Assembly: GCA_022113835.1 (NCBI GenBank)
Contig: JAILWY010000028.1
Coordinates: 4,340,001-4,404,000 of the forward strand
Length of the DNA: 64,000 nt
Direction of reading: 5' to 3'
Source: Atopsyche davidsoni
Taxonomy: Eukaryota > Arthropoda > Insecta > Trichoptera > Hydrobiosidae
Shown here: in pieces, positions 34,991 to 46,500 of the stretch
Numbering within the stretch: position 1 is the first letter of the stretch
Layout: the number at the start of each line of letters is the position of its first letter
Made by a program: the position numbers and the translations under genes
The notes under the pieces: generated by a model
The model's input: only the letters and a program-made list of their open reading frames with translations
Told to the model about the DNA's origin: nothing
Database searches by the model: none

Positions 34991-35183
34991 ATATAATGAA
35001 AATAATAACTTTTTATTTAAATTTTCACAGTGAGTTTATTAGAATATTGTTTTGCATAACTAGTCAGTTTAGTCATGCATCTGATGATAACCCGGTCTAT
35101 AGGGTCGAAACTAGTTATTCAAAACAATATTCTAATAAACTCACTGTGAAGATTTCAACAAAAAGTTATTATTTTCATTATAT
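34991..35183. mobile_element. Foldback (MITE-like) element with hammerhead-like loop, copy A
   Basis: Arms of about 70 bp, from ATAATGAAAATAATAAC to ACTAGT (35059-35064), match the inverted right arm starting ACTAGTTATTCAAAAC with only a few mismatches. The 40-50 nt loop contains CTGATGA (35081-35087), an ACCC/GGGT stem and GAAAC (35107-35111), in the order of a hammerhead ribozyme core. A near-identical copy lies at 51075-51268. There is no coding capacity. Confidence 0.75.
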
Positions 35184-35427
35184 ATATATAAAAATTATAC
35201 TCAATTTAAACGCTACTTAAGGAGAAAAGTATTCAAAACTACTATTTCGATACAAGCACTGAAGTGACAATAAAACGTGTTATTTGATAGGTCAGAAATT
35301 TTAATTTGAAAACTTTGTTCTAGCTTAATTGCATCGCATAAGGCGCAGGCTAGAAAGGAATGTGACATCAACCATTCTTTAGTTCACTAAGTCCGAGAGT
35401 TGCCATATCGCATACCATAGACGCATA
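35184..35427. other. AT-rich non-coding spacer
   Basis: No gene or repeat boundary is seen apart from preservation in the sister copy (51269-51507). Confidence 0.5.
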
Positions 35428-35435
35428 GACTATAT

Positions 35436-35795
35436 GGTACTTGTCTTTTATCCGACCACCAAAAAACATTGTCCTATTATTTTGTTTTTTTTTATTGGCA
35501 ACAGTGTCTATTTTTTGCTTCTTTTGTTGGCAACAGTGTCTATTGGCGAGAAAACACGTATTGTTTATTTATTTAATTTAAAGTATTAACCTAACCTAAC
35601 CTAACATAACCGTCAAAGATAACCGTTTTTTCATTGTTTGTAAAATATACGATACAAAATTGAAAAAAAACTTTCATTTCTATGACGAGACTCGCTGTTG
35701 CCAACAAAAGAAGCAAAAAATAGACACTGTTGCCAATAAAAAAAAGCAAAATAATAGGACAATGTTTTTTGGTGGTCGGATAAAAGACAAGTACC
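35436..35795. mobile_element. hAT-like MITE with 101-bp inverted repeats
   Basis: The left arm (35436-35536) and right arm (35695-35795) are inverted repeats that differ by one base, with ends GGTACTTGTC and GACAAGTACC. An 8-bp target duplication GACTATAT flanks it (35428-35435 and 35796-35803). An 8-bp TSD is typical of hAT elements. The sister duplication has the empty site with one GACTATAT at about 51507-51514, so this insertion came after the segmental duplication. The interior includes CCTAACCTAACCTAAC and no open frame. Confidence 0.9.
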
Positions 35796-35803
35796 GACTA
35801 TAT

Positions 35804-36189
35804 TAATAGCTACTCTGGCAGCACCAGGAAAGAAAATGGCGTCACATTTTATCCGTCAAAACATGTTGCATAGCGATGTAATGTGACCATCTAATCACCT
35901 CAATATATTTTGTTATTACTTCCCATTTTAATCATTTAGGAGTAAAGTCCTTGTTTTTTTTTTTAACTAACACAGCACAAAGAAATGGACTTTACTCCAC
36001 CTTTCAATATCAATTAACATTTACTAATATGTTTGTTTATTAATTTGACTATGTGTATTAATTTAAATTACAGTTCCAACGGACGAATGTCCATTATTTT
36101 GTACCTCTATTAAGTTAAGTAAACACAAACATCTTCAACTTCAAAAACATATTATGTGTATTCAGCAGCTGGACTACGGTTCATTGTTA
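35804..36189. other. Non-coding spacer before LINE fragment
   Basis: AT-rich DNA shared with 51515-51905. No gene is seen. Confidence 0.5.
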
Positions 36190-37012
36190 TTCATATCTAT
36201 ATATACAGTATCATGCATGAGCATGAGCATCTCCGCCCACGGGCCCGGGCGTTGGAGCCCCGCCAAACCCCCAACCTCTAAAATTCGAGAACCTCACAAA
36301 GATCCTCTGCACCCTGGTGAGCATAGAACACCAACCGCTCCAGTGCACCACGACGATGGAAGCTGTTATGCTTCTGTGCACCACCTTCATCTTCAAGCAG
36401 CCCTGAAATGGCTTCCCCCACAGACCTCAAAATAATCTCATGGAACGCGAACGGCATCCGGACGCGCATACTGGAGCTGCTGGAGCTGGCGGACAGAGTG
36501 AGTGCCCACGTTATTACTATCACCGAGACCCGCCTAACTCCTACCACATCCCTGTTCACACCCGGCTATCGCTGCTACCGAAGAGACCGCCCGACCGTAA
36601 CCACAACCTAGGGTAAGCGACGACGTGTGGCCTCTGGAGGCGTTGCCATCCTCATTAGCGAGCTCATCAAGCACGATGAATTTTACCTCCCACGGACTTC
36701 TGACGATCTGGAGGCGATAGCCATTCGTCTTAAACTTAACGGAAATATGCACACCCTAGTTTCGGCGTACTGCCCCAAACAATCCCACAACCTCCAAAAA
36801 GATCTCGCCGCCGTCATGAGAGCCGGCAGCCACGTCGTGGCTATCGGGGACTTCAACGGCAGACACCCCAGGCTTCATACGCCTGGGACAAATTTAAATG
36901 GCAGGACCCTAATCGAACTAGAGTCCAGCCATCTATTCGAGATCCACACACCCGACTACCCCAATGTACACAGCGATGTACGCCGAATCTGTCTGGTCAA
37001 ACGCCAGCCAAT
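36190..37012 (+). pseudogene. Jockey-like LINE fragment, endonuclease domain, copy A
   Basis: The frame starting at ATG 36408 encodes the N-terminal AP-endonuclease-like domain of a non-LTR retrotransposon ORF2: SWNANGIRTR, ITETRL with the catalytic Glu, PGYRCYRRDR, GGVAILI and GDFNGRHPRL. An in-frame TAG after about 67 codons (near 36609) breaks it, and the same stop is in copy B. The ATG overlaps the end of an upstream frame as in Jockey elements. The element is cut at 37012, where it joins a NACHT 3' flank. Confidence 0.88.
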
Positions 37013-37373
37013 TTTTTCATGAGTTTTAGTTGGAGCTCTGTAAAATCAATATAAAAAGTTTTTTTAATTATAAAACTCAATTTGTATATTGGGAATATGT
37101 GTTAAATATTTTTTGAGTGATTTTTTTAGATTTCAGGGGACGTCGGTATTAAAAATAACGCCTAGTTATTCTTTATAGTTCTCTCTCGTTTTAATGTTTC
37201 ACGCATTGTATTTTACATCTTCTCCAGGGAATGTGATTTAGTATAGGTATCCAATAAATACACAAAAAATGTACAAAAAATTATTAGGTTTGATTTTCTT
37301 ATTCAGGTGCCTCTCCTCAGAGGAGGTTGGCGACCGTCTCACTGAAAATATCTCTATCCTGGGCTAGTCTTAT
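37013..37373. other. NACHT 3' flank attached to a gene fragment
   Basis: Repeats the 3' flank found at 14060-14270, 23490-23720, 41480-41730 and 53745-54130, including the CCTCTCCTCAGAGGAGG hairpin. The flank stops at CTAGTCTTATA and passes directly into NACHT coding sequence. Confidence 0.75.
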
Positions 37374-37804
37374 ACTACTTAACGACAACGCAGTGTGCGC
37401 TTTCCTAATGAATGTTTTGAATTTTTTCTCCACGAAAATTTGGAATAACTTGTTTAACCCGTTTCCAGTTGTAAATGCCACATTCCCAAAATCAATTTCA
37501 CACGCTTCTCTCGACCCTCCTTGCAGAACATCCGCCAGCATGTCTAGGTGGAGAGGCACGCAACAGAAAGACTTCAGAGTACTTGCAATGTCTTTAAAAT
37601 CATAATAATTTATTTTGACATGGCTTTGTTCAGAATCTTCTGAAGATTCCGACTTCACCGGACATATCTTTTGGAAAAAGAGATCTTGATCACGTTCGGT
37701 TAGAGGTTCTAAGTGTTGGCTGAATACTCCCAATGATTTCTCCACAAACTGGCACATGTGACTCCTAGTGCTGACGACGAGACCGATGTTAATTTTTATC
37801 AGTT
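37374..37804 (-). pseudogene. NACHT gene fragment (fifth copy, about 140 codons)
   Basis: The minus strand encodes the piece just after the NACHT sensor (MCQFVEKSLGVFSQHLEPLT onwards to FKTFIRKAHTALSLSS). It corresponds to about residues 925-1070 of NACHT1. It lacks Walker motifs, nuclease and ankyrin parts. Both ends are recombination junctions: the low-coordinate side joins the NACHT 3' flank, and the high-coordinate side joins FAR intron 5 sequence after about 12 filler bases. It is not a functional gene. Confidence 0.9.
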
Positions 37805-37916
37805 AGAGAGATGTGCATTCTAATACTATGTGCTATCCTAAGGGATATTATTATTAGTATTAATAATAACAAACCACGAACCCTGTTTGATACTTTATAG
37901 TAATTATTTCTTACAG

Positions 37917-39469
37917 TGGACCTCTCGCTATCTACCACTGCACGTCTTCCACAGTGCGACCATTCACTTGGGCCTCCATCGAACATAAGATGAACAAATA
38001 CCTCCGTAAATATCCTCTCAAAGGAGCCGTGTGGTAAGAAATATATTATTTTATATAAAGTGACTTCAACTATGTCATTGGCAACAAGAATTTAAAATGT
38101 TTATGCCTTACTTATGTATATGGTAAAAAAAATTCAGGTACCCAAATGTGAAGTTTGTCTCGTCCATCTGGAGGTTCCGACTTTCTGCAATATTCGTGCA
38201 CTTAATCCCTGCGTACATCCTGGACTTCGTCACTAGAATCTCTGAAGGAAGACCCATGTTAGTATTGATTATTAATATTATATTTAAAATTTATACCAAA
38301 GATATCCACACAGCAACACCATCATGCTTCAAGAACCGGACCTCATCCATCTTAATACATTCTTAGCGGCTGATATGCTTATTTATAATACCAACCCGAA
38401 GTGTAACGATAACAACCCGAAAGAACATCGTTAATGTTACAAATACAAACGTTTTCTGTTGCAGTCTTGTGCGATTGCACACAAATGTGAATGCGTCGGT
38501 GCAGCGGCTGAGGCGCTTTGTTTTCGAGGAGTGGAAATTTTACAACACCAAAACTATGGAACTGAGTCGCACTCTAAACGAAACTGATAAAAAGAAATTC
38601 TACATCGACATTACTTCACTACAGGTGAGATTCTCTTCGATTACCGACTCAAATGCTACATTAGTGTGTAAAACGGTGTTGCTTTCCATAATGTTGCATT
38701 ATTGTCTATTTAACTAAATTAAACTTTCACCTGGTCACCAGTCGGCAGCAGAGAGGTGGCCGGGAACATGTATTTGAGTCATTTATCATATATAAAAATA
38801 TATACTTATATTCATTATGAATCATAAACTAAGCAAATAATTTATTTCGTCAGTAGGGTTATTTTTTAGTTAAATTTTAAAATCATCTTATTTATAGTGG
38901 GATAGCTACTTTGATGACCTGACCCTCGGAGTCAGGAGATACCTGACCAAAGAACCCGACAAGACTCTTCCTGCAGCGCGGGGAAAACAGACCATGTAAA
39001 TATTGAATCAATTATTTTTTTACTGTTTATTTTTGCAATACAATATAGATCTCGCTTTATCAAGTGGTGACCTCATCCCTTGAGAGAATATCAAAAACTG
39101 CGCTTGCCACCTCTTACCAGGTCTGGTTGTGTAAAGCAGACGAGTGGAAGTAGTTTGAGCACCACAATTGCATAGAAGCGTCCTAAAAACATCCCTTGAG
39201 GGTTGTAAGCCCTGGACTTCGGTCAGAGTTTTCTGCGGAAGCCGAGCTAATATAGCTTTAAAGTATAGATAGAACTAGAGCTATAAATTAAATGTATGTG
39301 CTCATGTGTTTTTTTTTTAATTAAATGAAGGCTCATGATCTTCCACCTGATGCTGAAGTTGTTCCTGCTGGTGGGGGCGTGGTTCATCGTATCCCGACTG
39401 ATGGGAACGAGCATGCGCCAGTGCGCCTGGTTCATCCCCATTGGCTACTTTGTGAGCACCCTGATCTAA
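37917..39469 (+). pseudogene. 3' partial copy of the FAR gene (exons 6-10)
   Basis: Exons at 37917-38033, 38138-38257, 38465-38624, 38898-38995 and 39331-39469 match exons 6-10 of the complete FAR in length, phase and splice sites. They keep the open frame and carry only a few amino-acid changes (for example F to L and G to E in exon 7). Exons 1-5 are missing, so the Rossmann loop and YxxxK catalytic pair are absent and no promoter is apparent. A protein, if made, would hold only the C-terminal domain and membrane tail. It is best regarded as a truncated duplicate. Confidence 0.92.
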
Positions 39470-42245
39470 GACTCCCACAACATACCTTATTTTTTATGTT
39501 TAGTTTCAATACATGTAAAAAAAAATTATGTACTCCTTAATATTATCTTATCGATACATTATATAGTAGTTTAAAAGTATCGATCAAACATACAAGACCC
39601 TTAAACTATTCAAAAGTTTTAGTTTAGTTATTGCTAATAATGCATGCAGTTCTTCATGCTGAATATAATTTATCTAAAATAACGACGCGGGGAACTTTTA
39701 ATCTGAGAAAAACTATACATATATCGTTATGTATCTATAAAGTATCATTTTGGTAAAATGAAGCAAAATTTTAGTCAACAATTTAAGAACGATTGTAAAA
39801 CATGCATTGCTTCTGTATGTTCGTATGCTACAGCTAATAAAATTTAAATTATAGATTATAAATACATCGTACATCAATCTAATTGTTTTATTAAGTATGC
39901 TATTTTGCTTTCCGATATTTTCTCTGTTCGTGATGTATAAAAATTCTCATCAAGCTTTTTAAATAAAAATTTGATTAAAATCCACGAATTGTCTAAATAA
40001 AATCATTCTGCTAAGATTATCCGAATAAACTATAGTTTTTGTGTTTTTCAAGATGTGAAATTATATTATATTATGATAATTTACCCGCAGTATTTTATAA
40101 TAACGTGTTAAGGGTTTCATAATTTAATATTAATAAATTAAGCTTCCTTGTAGTTTTGGGGACATTTTTTGTTCGTCGAGTAAATGTTATCGTGTGTGAA
40201 ATTTTAGACATTAGAAGTGAGGGGTGTTCAAGGGTCTATATTGTAAATAGTTTTGGTTTACAGGTTTTTTTTCGATAATTGTAATTATTTTGAGTGGTTT
40301 TTTTTTTACCAAACGAAGTAGATTCAATGCATTAAGAATGTGTATATTTCCATTAATTGAAAACAGAGGTATATTTTAGGTTATGTTTCGATCAAAAATT
40401 TGTACTTCGTCAATATAAAAGTCACAACCACTGTGAAAAACAAAGCAAATAATATATAAATTGTACTTTGTTTTAATTGTAATTTAGCACATCTTGTTTA
40501 CAATTGAAATAATAATTTTAATGTTTCACCACCGCTCAATTGCTTTGAATTTAAATTTCCGCTAATGCCAATGGGCGTACAAAAATTTCTAGATTCAATT
40601 CAAGTTAGCAATTTTGATATTTTGACTTGTTGCATTACATGAGATGTGCCTTATAAATTAATATTACGAAGTAAAATAAACCACCTACTTTTTTACATTC
40701 CAATAATTTACTTTTTAACAAAGTGCACTGATAATAATAATTTTATAACTAAAGGTAATCGAAGCAAATAAAAATCGGTCTAATCGGTTGAAATTAATGA
40801 ATGCAATATAATATATTTAGTAAATTAGTTAGCAAAAAAATGTTGTGGCCATATATATATATATAAAAATATATAATTGATTGTAAAAAAATAAATAATA
40901 TTCACTATAATTTCGTGAGGGATTTCTTTGTTTCTTTTTCCTCCTCCATAACATTTTGCTGTTGTTATTCCCCCCACAAGACCTTCAATGTCGTCTTCAT
41001 CCATCTCCATGGTTTTCCCCAAGGACATAATTCCATCGGCAATTGACGGCTCTGCCGCATGACGGATCATGCCGCAGTTTTTTCCAAGCAGAATTGGAGG
41101 TTCTCTCCATGACCACACTCCACGCTTTTATCAATTTTTACTCATATTGCGAGATATTGCTCTTTGCAGACAAAACCGCAATTACCACACTTGCCTCTTC
41201 CCTTGCGGCCTTCCCTCTCACAGAGTAGTTTGGGTGTAGCATCCTCCCATGGTTATTTATTCCGAAAAACAAATGAGCAACCATACCGGGTGGTCCAATA
41301 GTTACCGCGTTAAGCGTGTCCGCTGAAAAATCTCATTTCAATGAATAAAATACCTTAGAATTATTTTTTACTTAAGAAAACTTGAGGATATAGAAAAATG
41401 TAAAATCGTTGCTTCAACAAGCAATGAATTGTTTCAAAATGCATTTATAAAAAAATGTAATTTTCATATGCGCTATAATTTTATTATTAGTTTTTTTAGA
41501 TTTCTGGGGACGTCGTTATTAAAAATACCGCCTAGTTATTCATTAAAGTTCTGTCTCGGAGAAAGGTGTGGTGTAAGTTTTAATGTTTCACGCATTGTAT
41601 TTGGTATAGGTATCCAATAAATGCACAAACATGTACAAAAAATTATTAGGTTTGATTTTCTTATTCAGGTGCCTCTCCTCAGAGGAGGTCAGCGACCATC
41701 TCACTGAAGATATCTCTCCTGGGCTAGTCTTATAAATTTTGGCTTTTCTCCCGACTTCCGGCCACTGGTGTATTGTTTAACACTTTTTTTTTAATTTTAA
41801 AATTATAATTAAACCACAGTTTGTAAATCACTTCTATGTGACAATCACTTAATGAAAAGCCCTTTTCCTGTTATATATATATACTAATGATTTACGTAAT
41901 TCATCAAAAACATCCCGACTCGACGCTGAACAGTTATAAGGTGGTCGATTCTTTCTCTCGGGCATATTAACAATTTAATAAACGCATAGATCATTTTAAT
42001 TAATTAATTAATTTTTCAATTATTTTTACTTGTATAAATTTACATTTAATTGAATAATTAACAAGTTTTTTTATAATTGAGGTTATTTGCGAAATAGTTA
42101 TTTAAACATCTTCTCATGACTAACAAATATTATCATAGTAAAAAAATATATAAAAAACAATATCCCTTAAAACAATATCAATAATAAAAATTATAAACAA
42201 TCAAAACAATAAACTACAATATTAATAATAAAACAATATATTCTG
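39470..42245. other. FAR-copy to NACHT3 intergenic region
   Basis: Sister of 12080-14762 with the same blocks, including the Cys-rich remnant (about 40910-41230), the CCTCTCCTCAGAGGAGG hairpin (near 41675) and the AT-rich flank. It keeps about 90 bp near 41490-41560 that the NACHT1 flank lacks. No intact gene is seen. Confidence 0.7.
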
Positions 42246-43520
42246 TCAATTATCATTGACAGCGTTTATGTCACACCCCAATTCTAGCAACCATTCAACC
42301 ACATCCAGTCTTTCTTTCGTAGCAGCCGTTTGTAATAATGATCGGCCATAACTGTCACTCGTGTGAATATCTACTCCAAGTGCTACAAACGTCTTTAGCG
42401 TTTCTATCGTAGATTTAAAGAAAATACCTATAAACAATATATTATATCCTTCATTAGTAACAACATTAATGTCACACCCCAATTCTAGCAACCATTCAAC
42501 CACATCCAGTCTTTCTTGTATAACAGCTACGTGTAGTAATGATCGGCTATGATGGTCCCTCGTGTGAATATCTGCTCCAAGTGCTACCAATGTCTTCAGC
42601 GTTTCTATCGTACATTTACAGAAAATACCTAAAAACAATATATTATATCTTTTATTAGCAACAAAATTTATGTCACACCCCAATTCTAGCAACCATTCAA
42701 CCACATCCAGTCTTTCTTGTATAACAGCTACTTGTAGTAATGATGCACTAGCACTGTCACTCGTGTGAATATCTACTCCAAGTGCTACAAACGTCTTCAG
42801 CGTTTCTATCGTAAATTTATTTATAATACCTTTATACAATATATTATATCCTTTATTAGTTAAATCATTTATGTCACACCCCAATTGTATCAACCATTCA
42901 ACCACATCCAGTCTTTCTTCCGTAGCAGCCGTTTGTAATAATGATTGGCCATAACTGTCACCCGTGTGAATATCTGCTCCAAGTGCTACCAACGTCTTCA
43001 GCGTTTCTATCGTACATTTACAGAAAATACCTAAAAACAATATATTATATCCTTTATTAGTAACAACATTTATGTCACACCTCAATTCTAGCAACCATTC
43101 AACCACATCCAGTCTTTCTTCCACAGTAGCTACGTGTAGTAATGATACACCAGCAATGTCCTTCGTGTGAATATCTACTCCAAGTTTTTCCAACTTCTTC
43201 AGCGTTTCTATCTTACATTTATTTACAATATTTAAATACAATATATTATATCCTTTATTAGTCACAACATTTATGTCACACTCCAATTCTAGCAACCATT
43301 CAACCACATCCATTCTTTCTTCCATTGCAGCTATGTGTATTAATGATTCGTCAGCACTGTTCCTCATGTGAATATCTACTCCAAGTGCTACCAACGTCTT
43401 CAGGGTTTCTATCGTACATTTATATAAAATACCAAAAAACAATATATTGTTTCCATAATTGTCGACAACGTTTATGCCACACTCCAATTGTAGCAACCAT
43501 TCGATAATATCCACTCTTTC
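42246..43520 (-). repeat. 201-bp ankyrin repeat array in NACHT3
   Basis: About six 201-bp units (positions near 42360, 42561, 42762, 42963, 43164 and 43365), visibly less uniform than the NACHT1 and NACHT4 arrays. Confidence 0.9.
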
Positions 43521-46500
43521 CACTATAGTAGCTTTATGTAGAGGGGTTTCACCGTGAATGTTCCTTGTGTCTTTATCAAATTCTCGAGGTTTCAAACTTT
43601 GTATTATTTCTCGATCGTTGTTGAACAAAATCCCCGTTTGTAAGGGAATGTCGCCATGACGGTCTTCAGCATTTAAATCCACATTATTTTGTATTTGTAA
43701 AACGCATATTCCATCATTCCACTTGTAAGCTAGGGCCAAATGAATCGGATTTATCTTATCTGCAATATGTGTCGGTTTGTTTACATCCGCTCCGTACTTA
43801 ATCAGAAGTTGCAGCGAAGCGAGCTGCTTATTAGATATAGCTTCCCCGAGGAGAGATGCGTGTGCTGTACTGCTTTCAAAAATATACTCTTTATCTGCAG
43901 CCACAGCATTGGCGTCCATACATCTTAAGGCGTTCTCCAGAATCATCTCGGTGCCTTCTATCACCGAATATCTTATTATATCTCGGAAAAGCTGCTTTTC
44001 ATAACACTTCTCGAAAAAAATCATATTTTCATCATCAGCATATTCTCCGTTGAAAAATTTTCTTACGTACATAAAATCTTCAGTAGCCAATATATTATTC
44101 AAAAAGACATGGATTTGCACTTCCATTGCCGATTTACTTTTAAGTAACGCACTGAAGTATTTTGCCAAAAAATATTCAGCATACGTCTGGTGTATGAACT
44201 GCGGCTTATTGTGGACATCTGCCGTGACCAACCCCTCGTTTTTATTGCCTTTCGTTAATTCTGACAAATTATTAAGGCATTCTTTCCTTTTGTCCTCAGA
44301 TAATAAAGCATCAATATGTTCGCTCAACAGTGCATAGATAGCCAAGTCCTGGTAACGTTGTATAAATCTCTCGCGCTCACTCTTAATAAAGTCCATTAAA
44401 TAAGCACTAGTAAATGACGACTCAATGTGCGCTTTCCTAATGAATGTTTCGAATTTCTTCTGCACGAAAATTTTGTACAACTTGTTTAACCCGTTTCCAG
44501 ATGTAAATGCCACATTCCCAAAATCATTTTCTTGCAGAACCTCCACCAGCATTTTTAGGTGGAGAGGCAGGCAGAAGAAAGACTTCAGGATACTTGCAAT
44601 GTCTTTATCACAATAATTTAATTTTCCATGGCTTTGTTCAGAATCTCCTGAAGATTCCGACTTCACCGAACACATCTTTTGGATAAAGAGATCTTGATCA
44701 CGTTCGGTTAGAGGTTCTAAGTGGTGGCTGAATACCCCCAATGATTCCTCCACAAACTGGCACATGTGACTCCTAGTGCTGACGATGAGTCCGATCTTAA
44801 ATTTTTTCAGTTCTTTTAGCAAGTCTCTGACAATATCCTTGTAGTGTGGACTGATCTCATCGTACCCATCAAACAATAGAACGACCCCCTCTCGTTTACT
44901 CAGAAGAGAGAATTGTAGCAGATCACTGCCGAGTGAATCGTTGTTGAAATGCATTTGTAATATATTTTTACAAAGAAATTCTATCACTTTTTCTCCATCT
45001 AAATATCTACGATCATTGCTGATTTTCACACGGTCTTTTAATTTCATAAGGTCATCAGTATGATCTTTGAGATCTATCTTGAAAACCCATTCATTATGGA
45101 ACCGATTTTTTCTAACTTCTGCTAGATGAGAAAGAAAAGTTGACTTTCCTGCGCCGGCACCGTTACTGATTATGAAAGTGAAGGGAGTCGACTGAGGTAA
45201 GAATTCCCCCTCTTCGATGCACTGTCCTCCGGAGCTCTCTTCAGTGACACGCATTATCCTATAATTTAGCAACTGTTCTCTTTGTCCGTGTGTGTCCACC
45301 CATGTCAAAATCTTCGAATTGTTTTTGTGAATCCAATGTATATTTTTATTACTATATTTAACACAGATATTTTCAAATGTTTTCTTATTTTCAGTACCGT
45401 CAGAGTCTAATATGAAGTATTTAGGTGTAGAATTGGACTGCACTCGGTGTTTATCTGTTTGAAATGAATAAATACGAGGGTCATACTCAGTTGCATCGTA
45501 AAATTCACTGATCATTTCTTCACATTTTGTAGAATCTGATTCAGAAATTTCCTTTTCTTCTTTGCCCGTGGACAGAATATGATTAAATTTAAGCATATTT
45601 TTAAAATTACCATAAGTCACTCCGGACACAGCAAAAAGGTCCTGTACTTCTTCATTCCTCAGAATTTCCGAATCAATGTTGATAACTTGAGATATTTTCC
45701 GTTGAATGTAATTTGGATCACATTTGGGTATTTCGGTTCCAATATGAATCTCTGCGTCTCGAAGGAGCTTCTCAAAGGTATCAGTATCTATATTCTTATA
45801 AAACTCTGCTGGGAGAAGATTGTTCAAGGAAACACAGTTACCTTGGAAGTTCACTGTCGTTTGCATCAGAGTAGCGCGAGATTCCTCGGTGAGATCAATA
45901 AACTTATACGTGACCTGTGAAAGTACGCACGTAGTTTTCCACTTTACGATGTTCAAATTAAGTTCACCATGGTGCACCAGCATGACAGTTGCCGTGGTGT
46001 TATGAAGTATTCTTTCTAGAATGTGATGCGCCTCTGCTGTCCACTTGGTGTCGTCGCACTCCACGAGCAGCAGCTCCATACTGCCGGCCTTGCAAATGCT
46101 GCTATCAACCATCTCACGCGTCTCGGGCATCTGCAGCGTGCTCAGTTTGAGATATATGAATTTGTCTCCTTTTGAAAACATCTCAGATCCGCCCAACATC
46201 TGCAGAACAACGGCTGCCCCTATTGCCGTGTGCTTTATTCGAAAGCAAATGAGCCGCTCACTTGCGTGAATTAATCTCATCAATGGCTCCGTGTCAGCAC
46301 TTGCTATTTGAAAATCTTTAAAATTGCATCTCTTGAGTTGAGCTTTATAATTCATGCTGATGCCGACACACATCTGATCGACTACATCGGATTTTACATC
46401 ATTAATAAGATTTTTACAGCTCTCGAGTGTTAAAGCACTTCGATCTTTGTCCTTGAACCAGTCCATTATTTTAATTTGTAAGCCATCATAAAACCTCTTG

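Larger units (their letters stand above)
31097..37012. repeat. Segmental duplication 2, copy A (NACHT2 5' flank to LINE)
   Basis: Aligns in order with 47556-52725: NACHT 5' flank, truncated mariner, interspersed repeats, foldback element and LINE fragment. The two copies differ by lineage-specific insertions. The solo LTR sits at different places, and the hAT-like MITE is only in this copy. Confidence 0.9.
37817..42245. repeat. Segmental duplication 1, copy B
   Basis: Sister of 10422-14760. It begins inside FAR intron 5 at ATTCTAATACTATGTGC and runs to the 3' end of NACHT3. Confidence 0.92.

Noticed and set aside
35586..35610. CCTAA repeats as interstitial telomere
   Set aside because: Only about three units, located inside the hAT-like MITE. 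Similar short runs at 6390 and 9075 are also too short.
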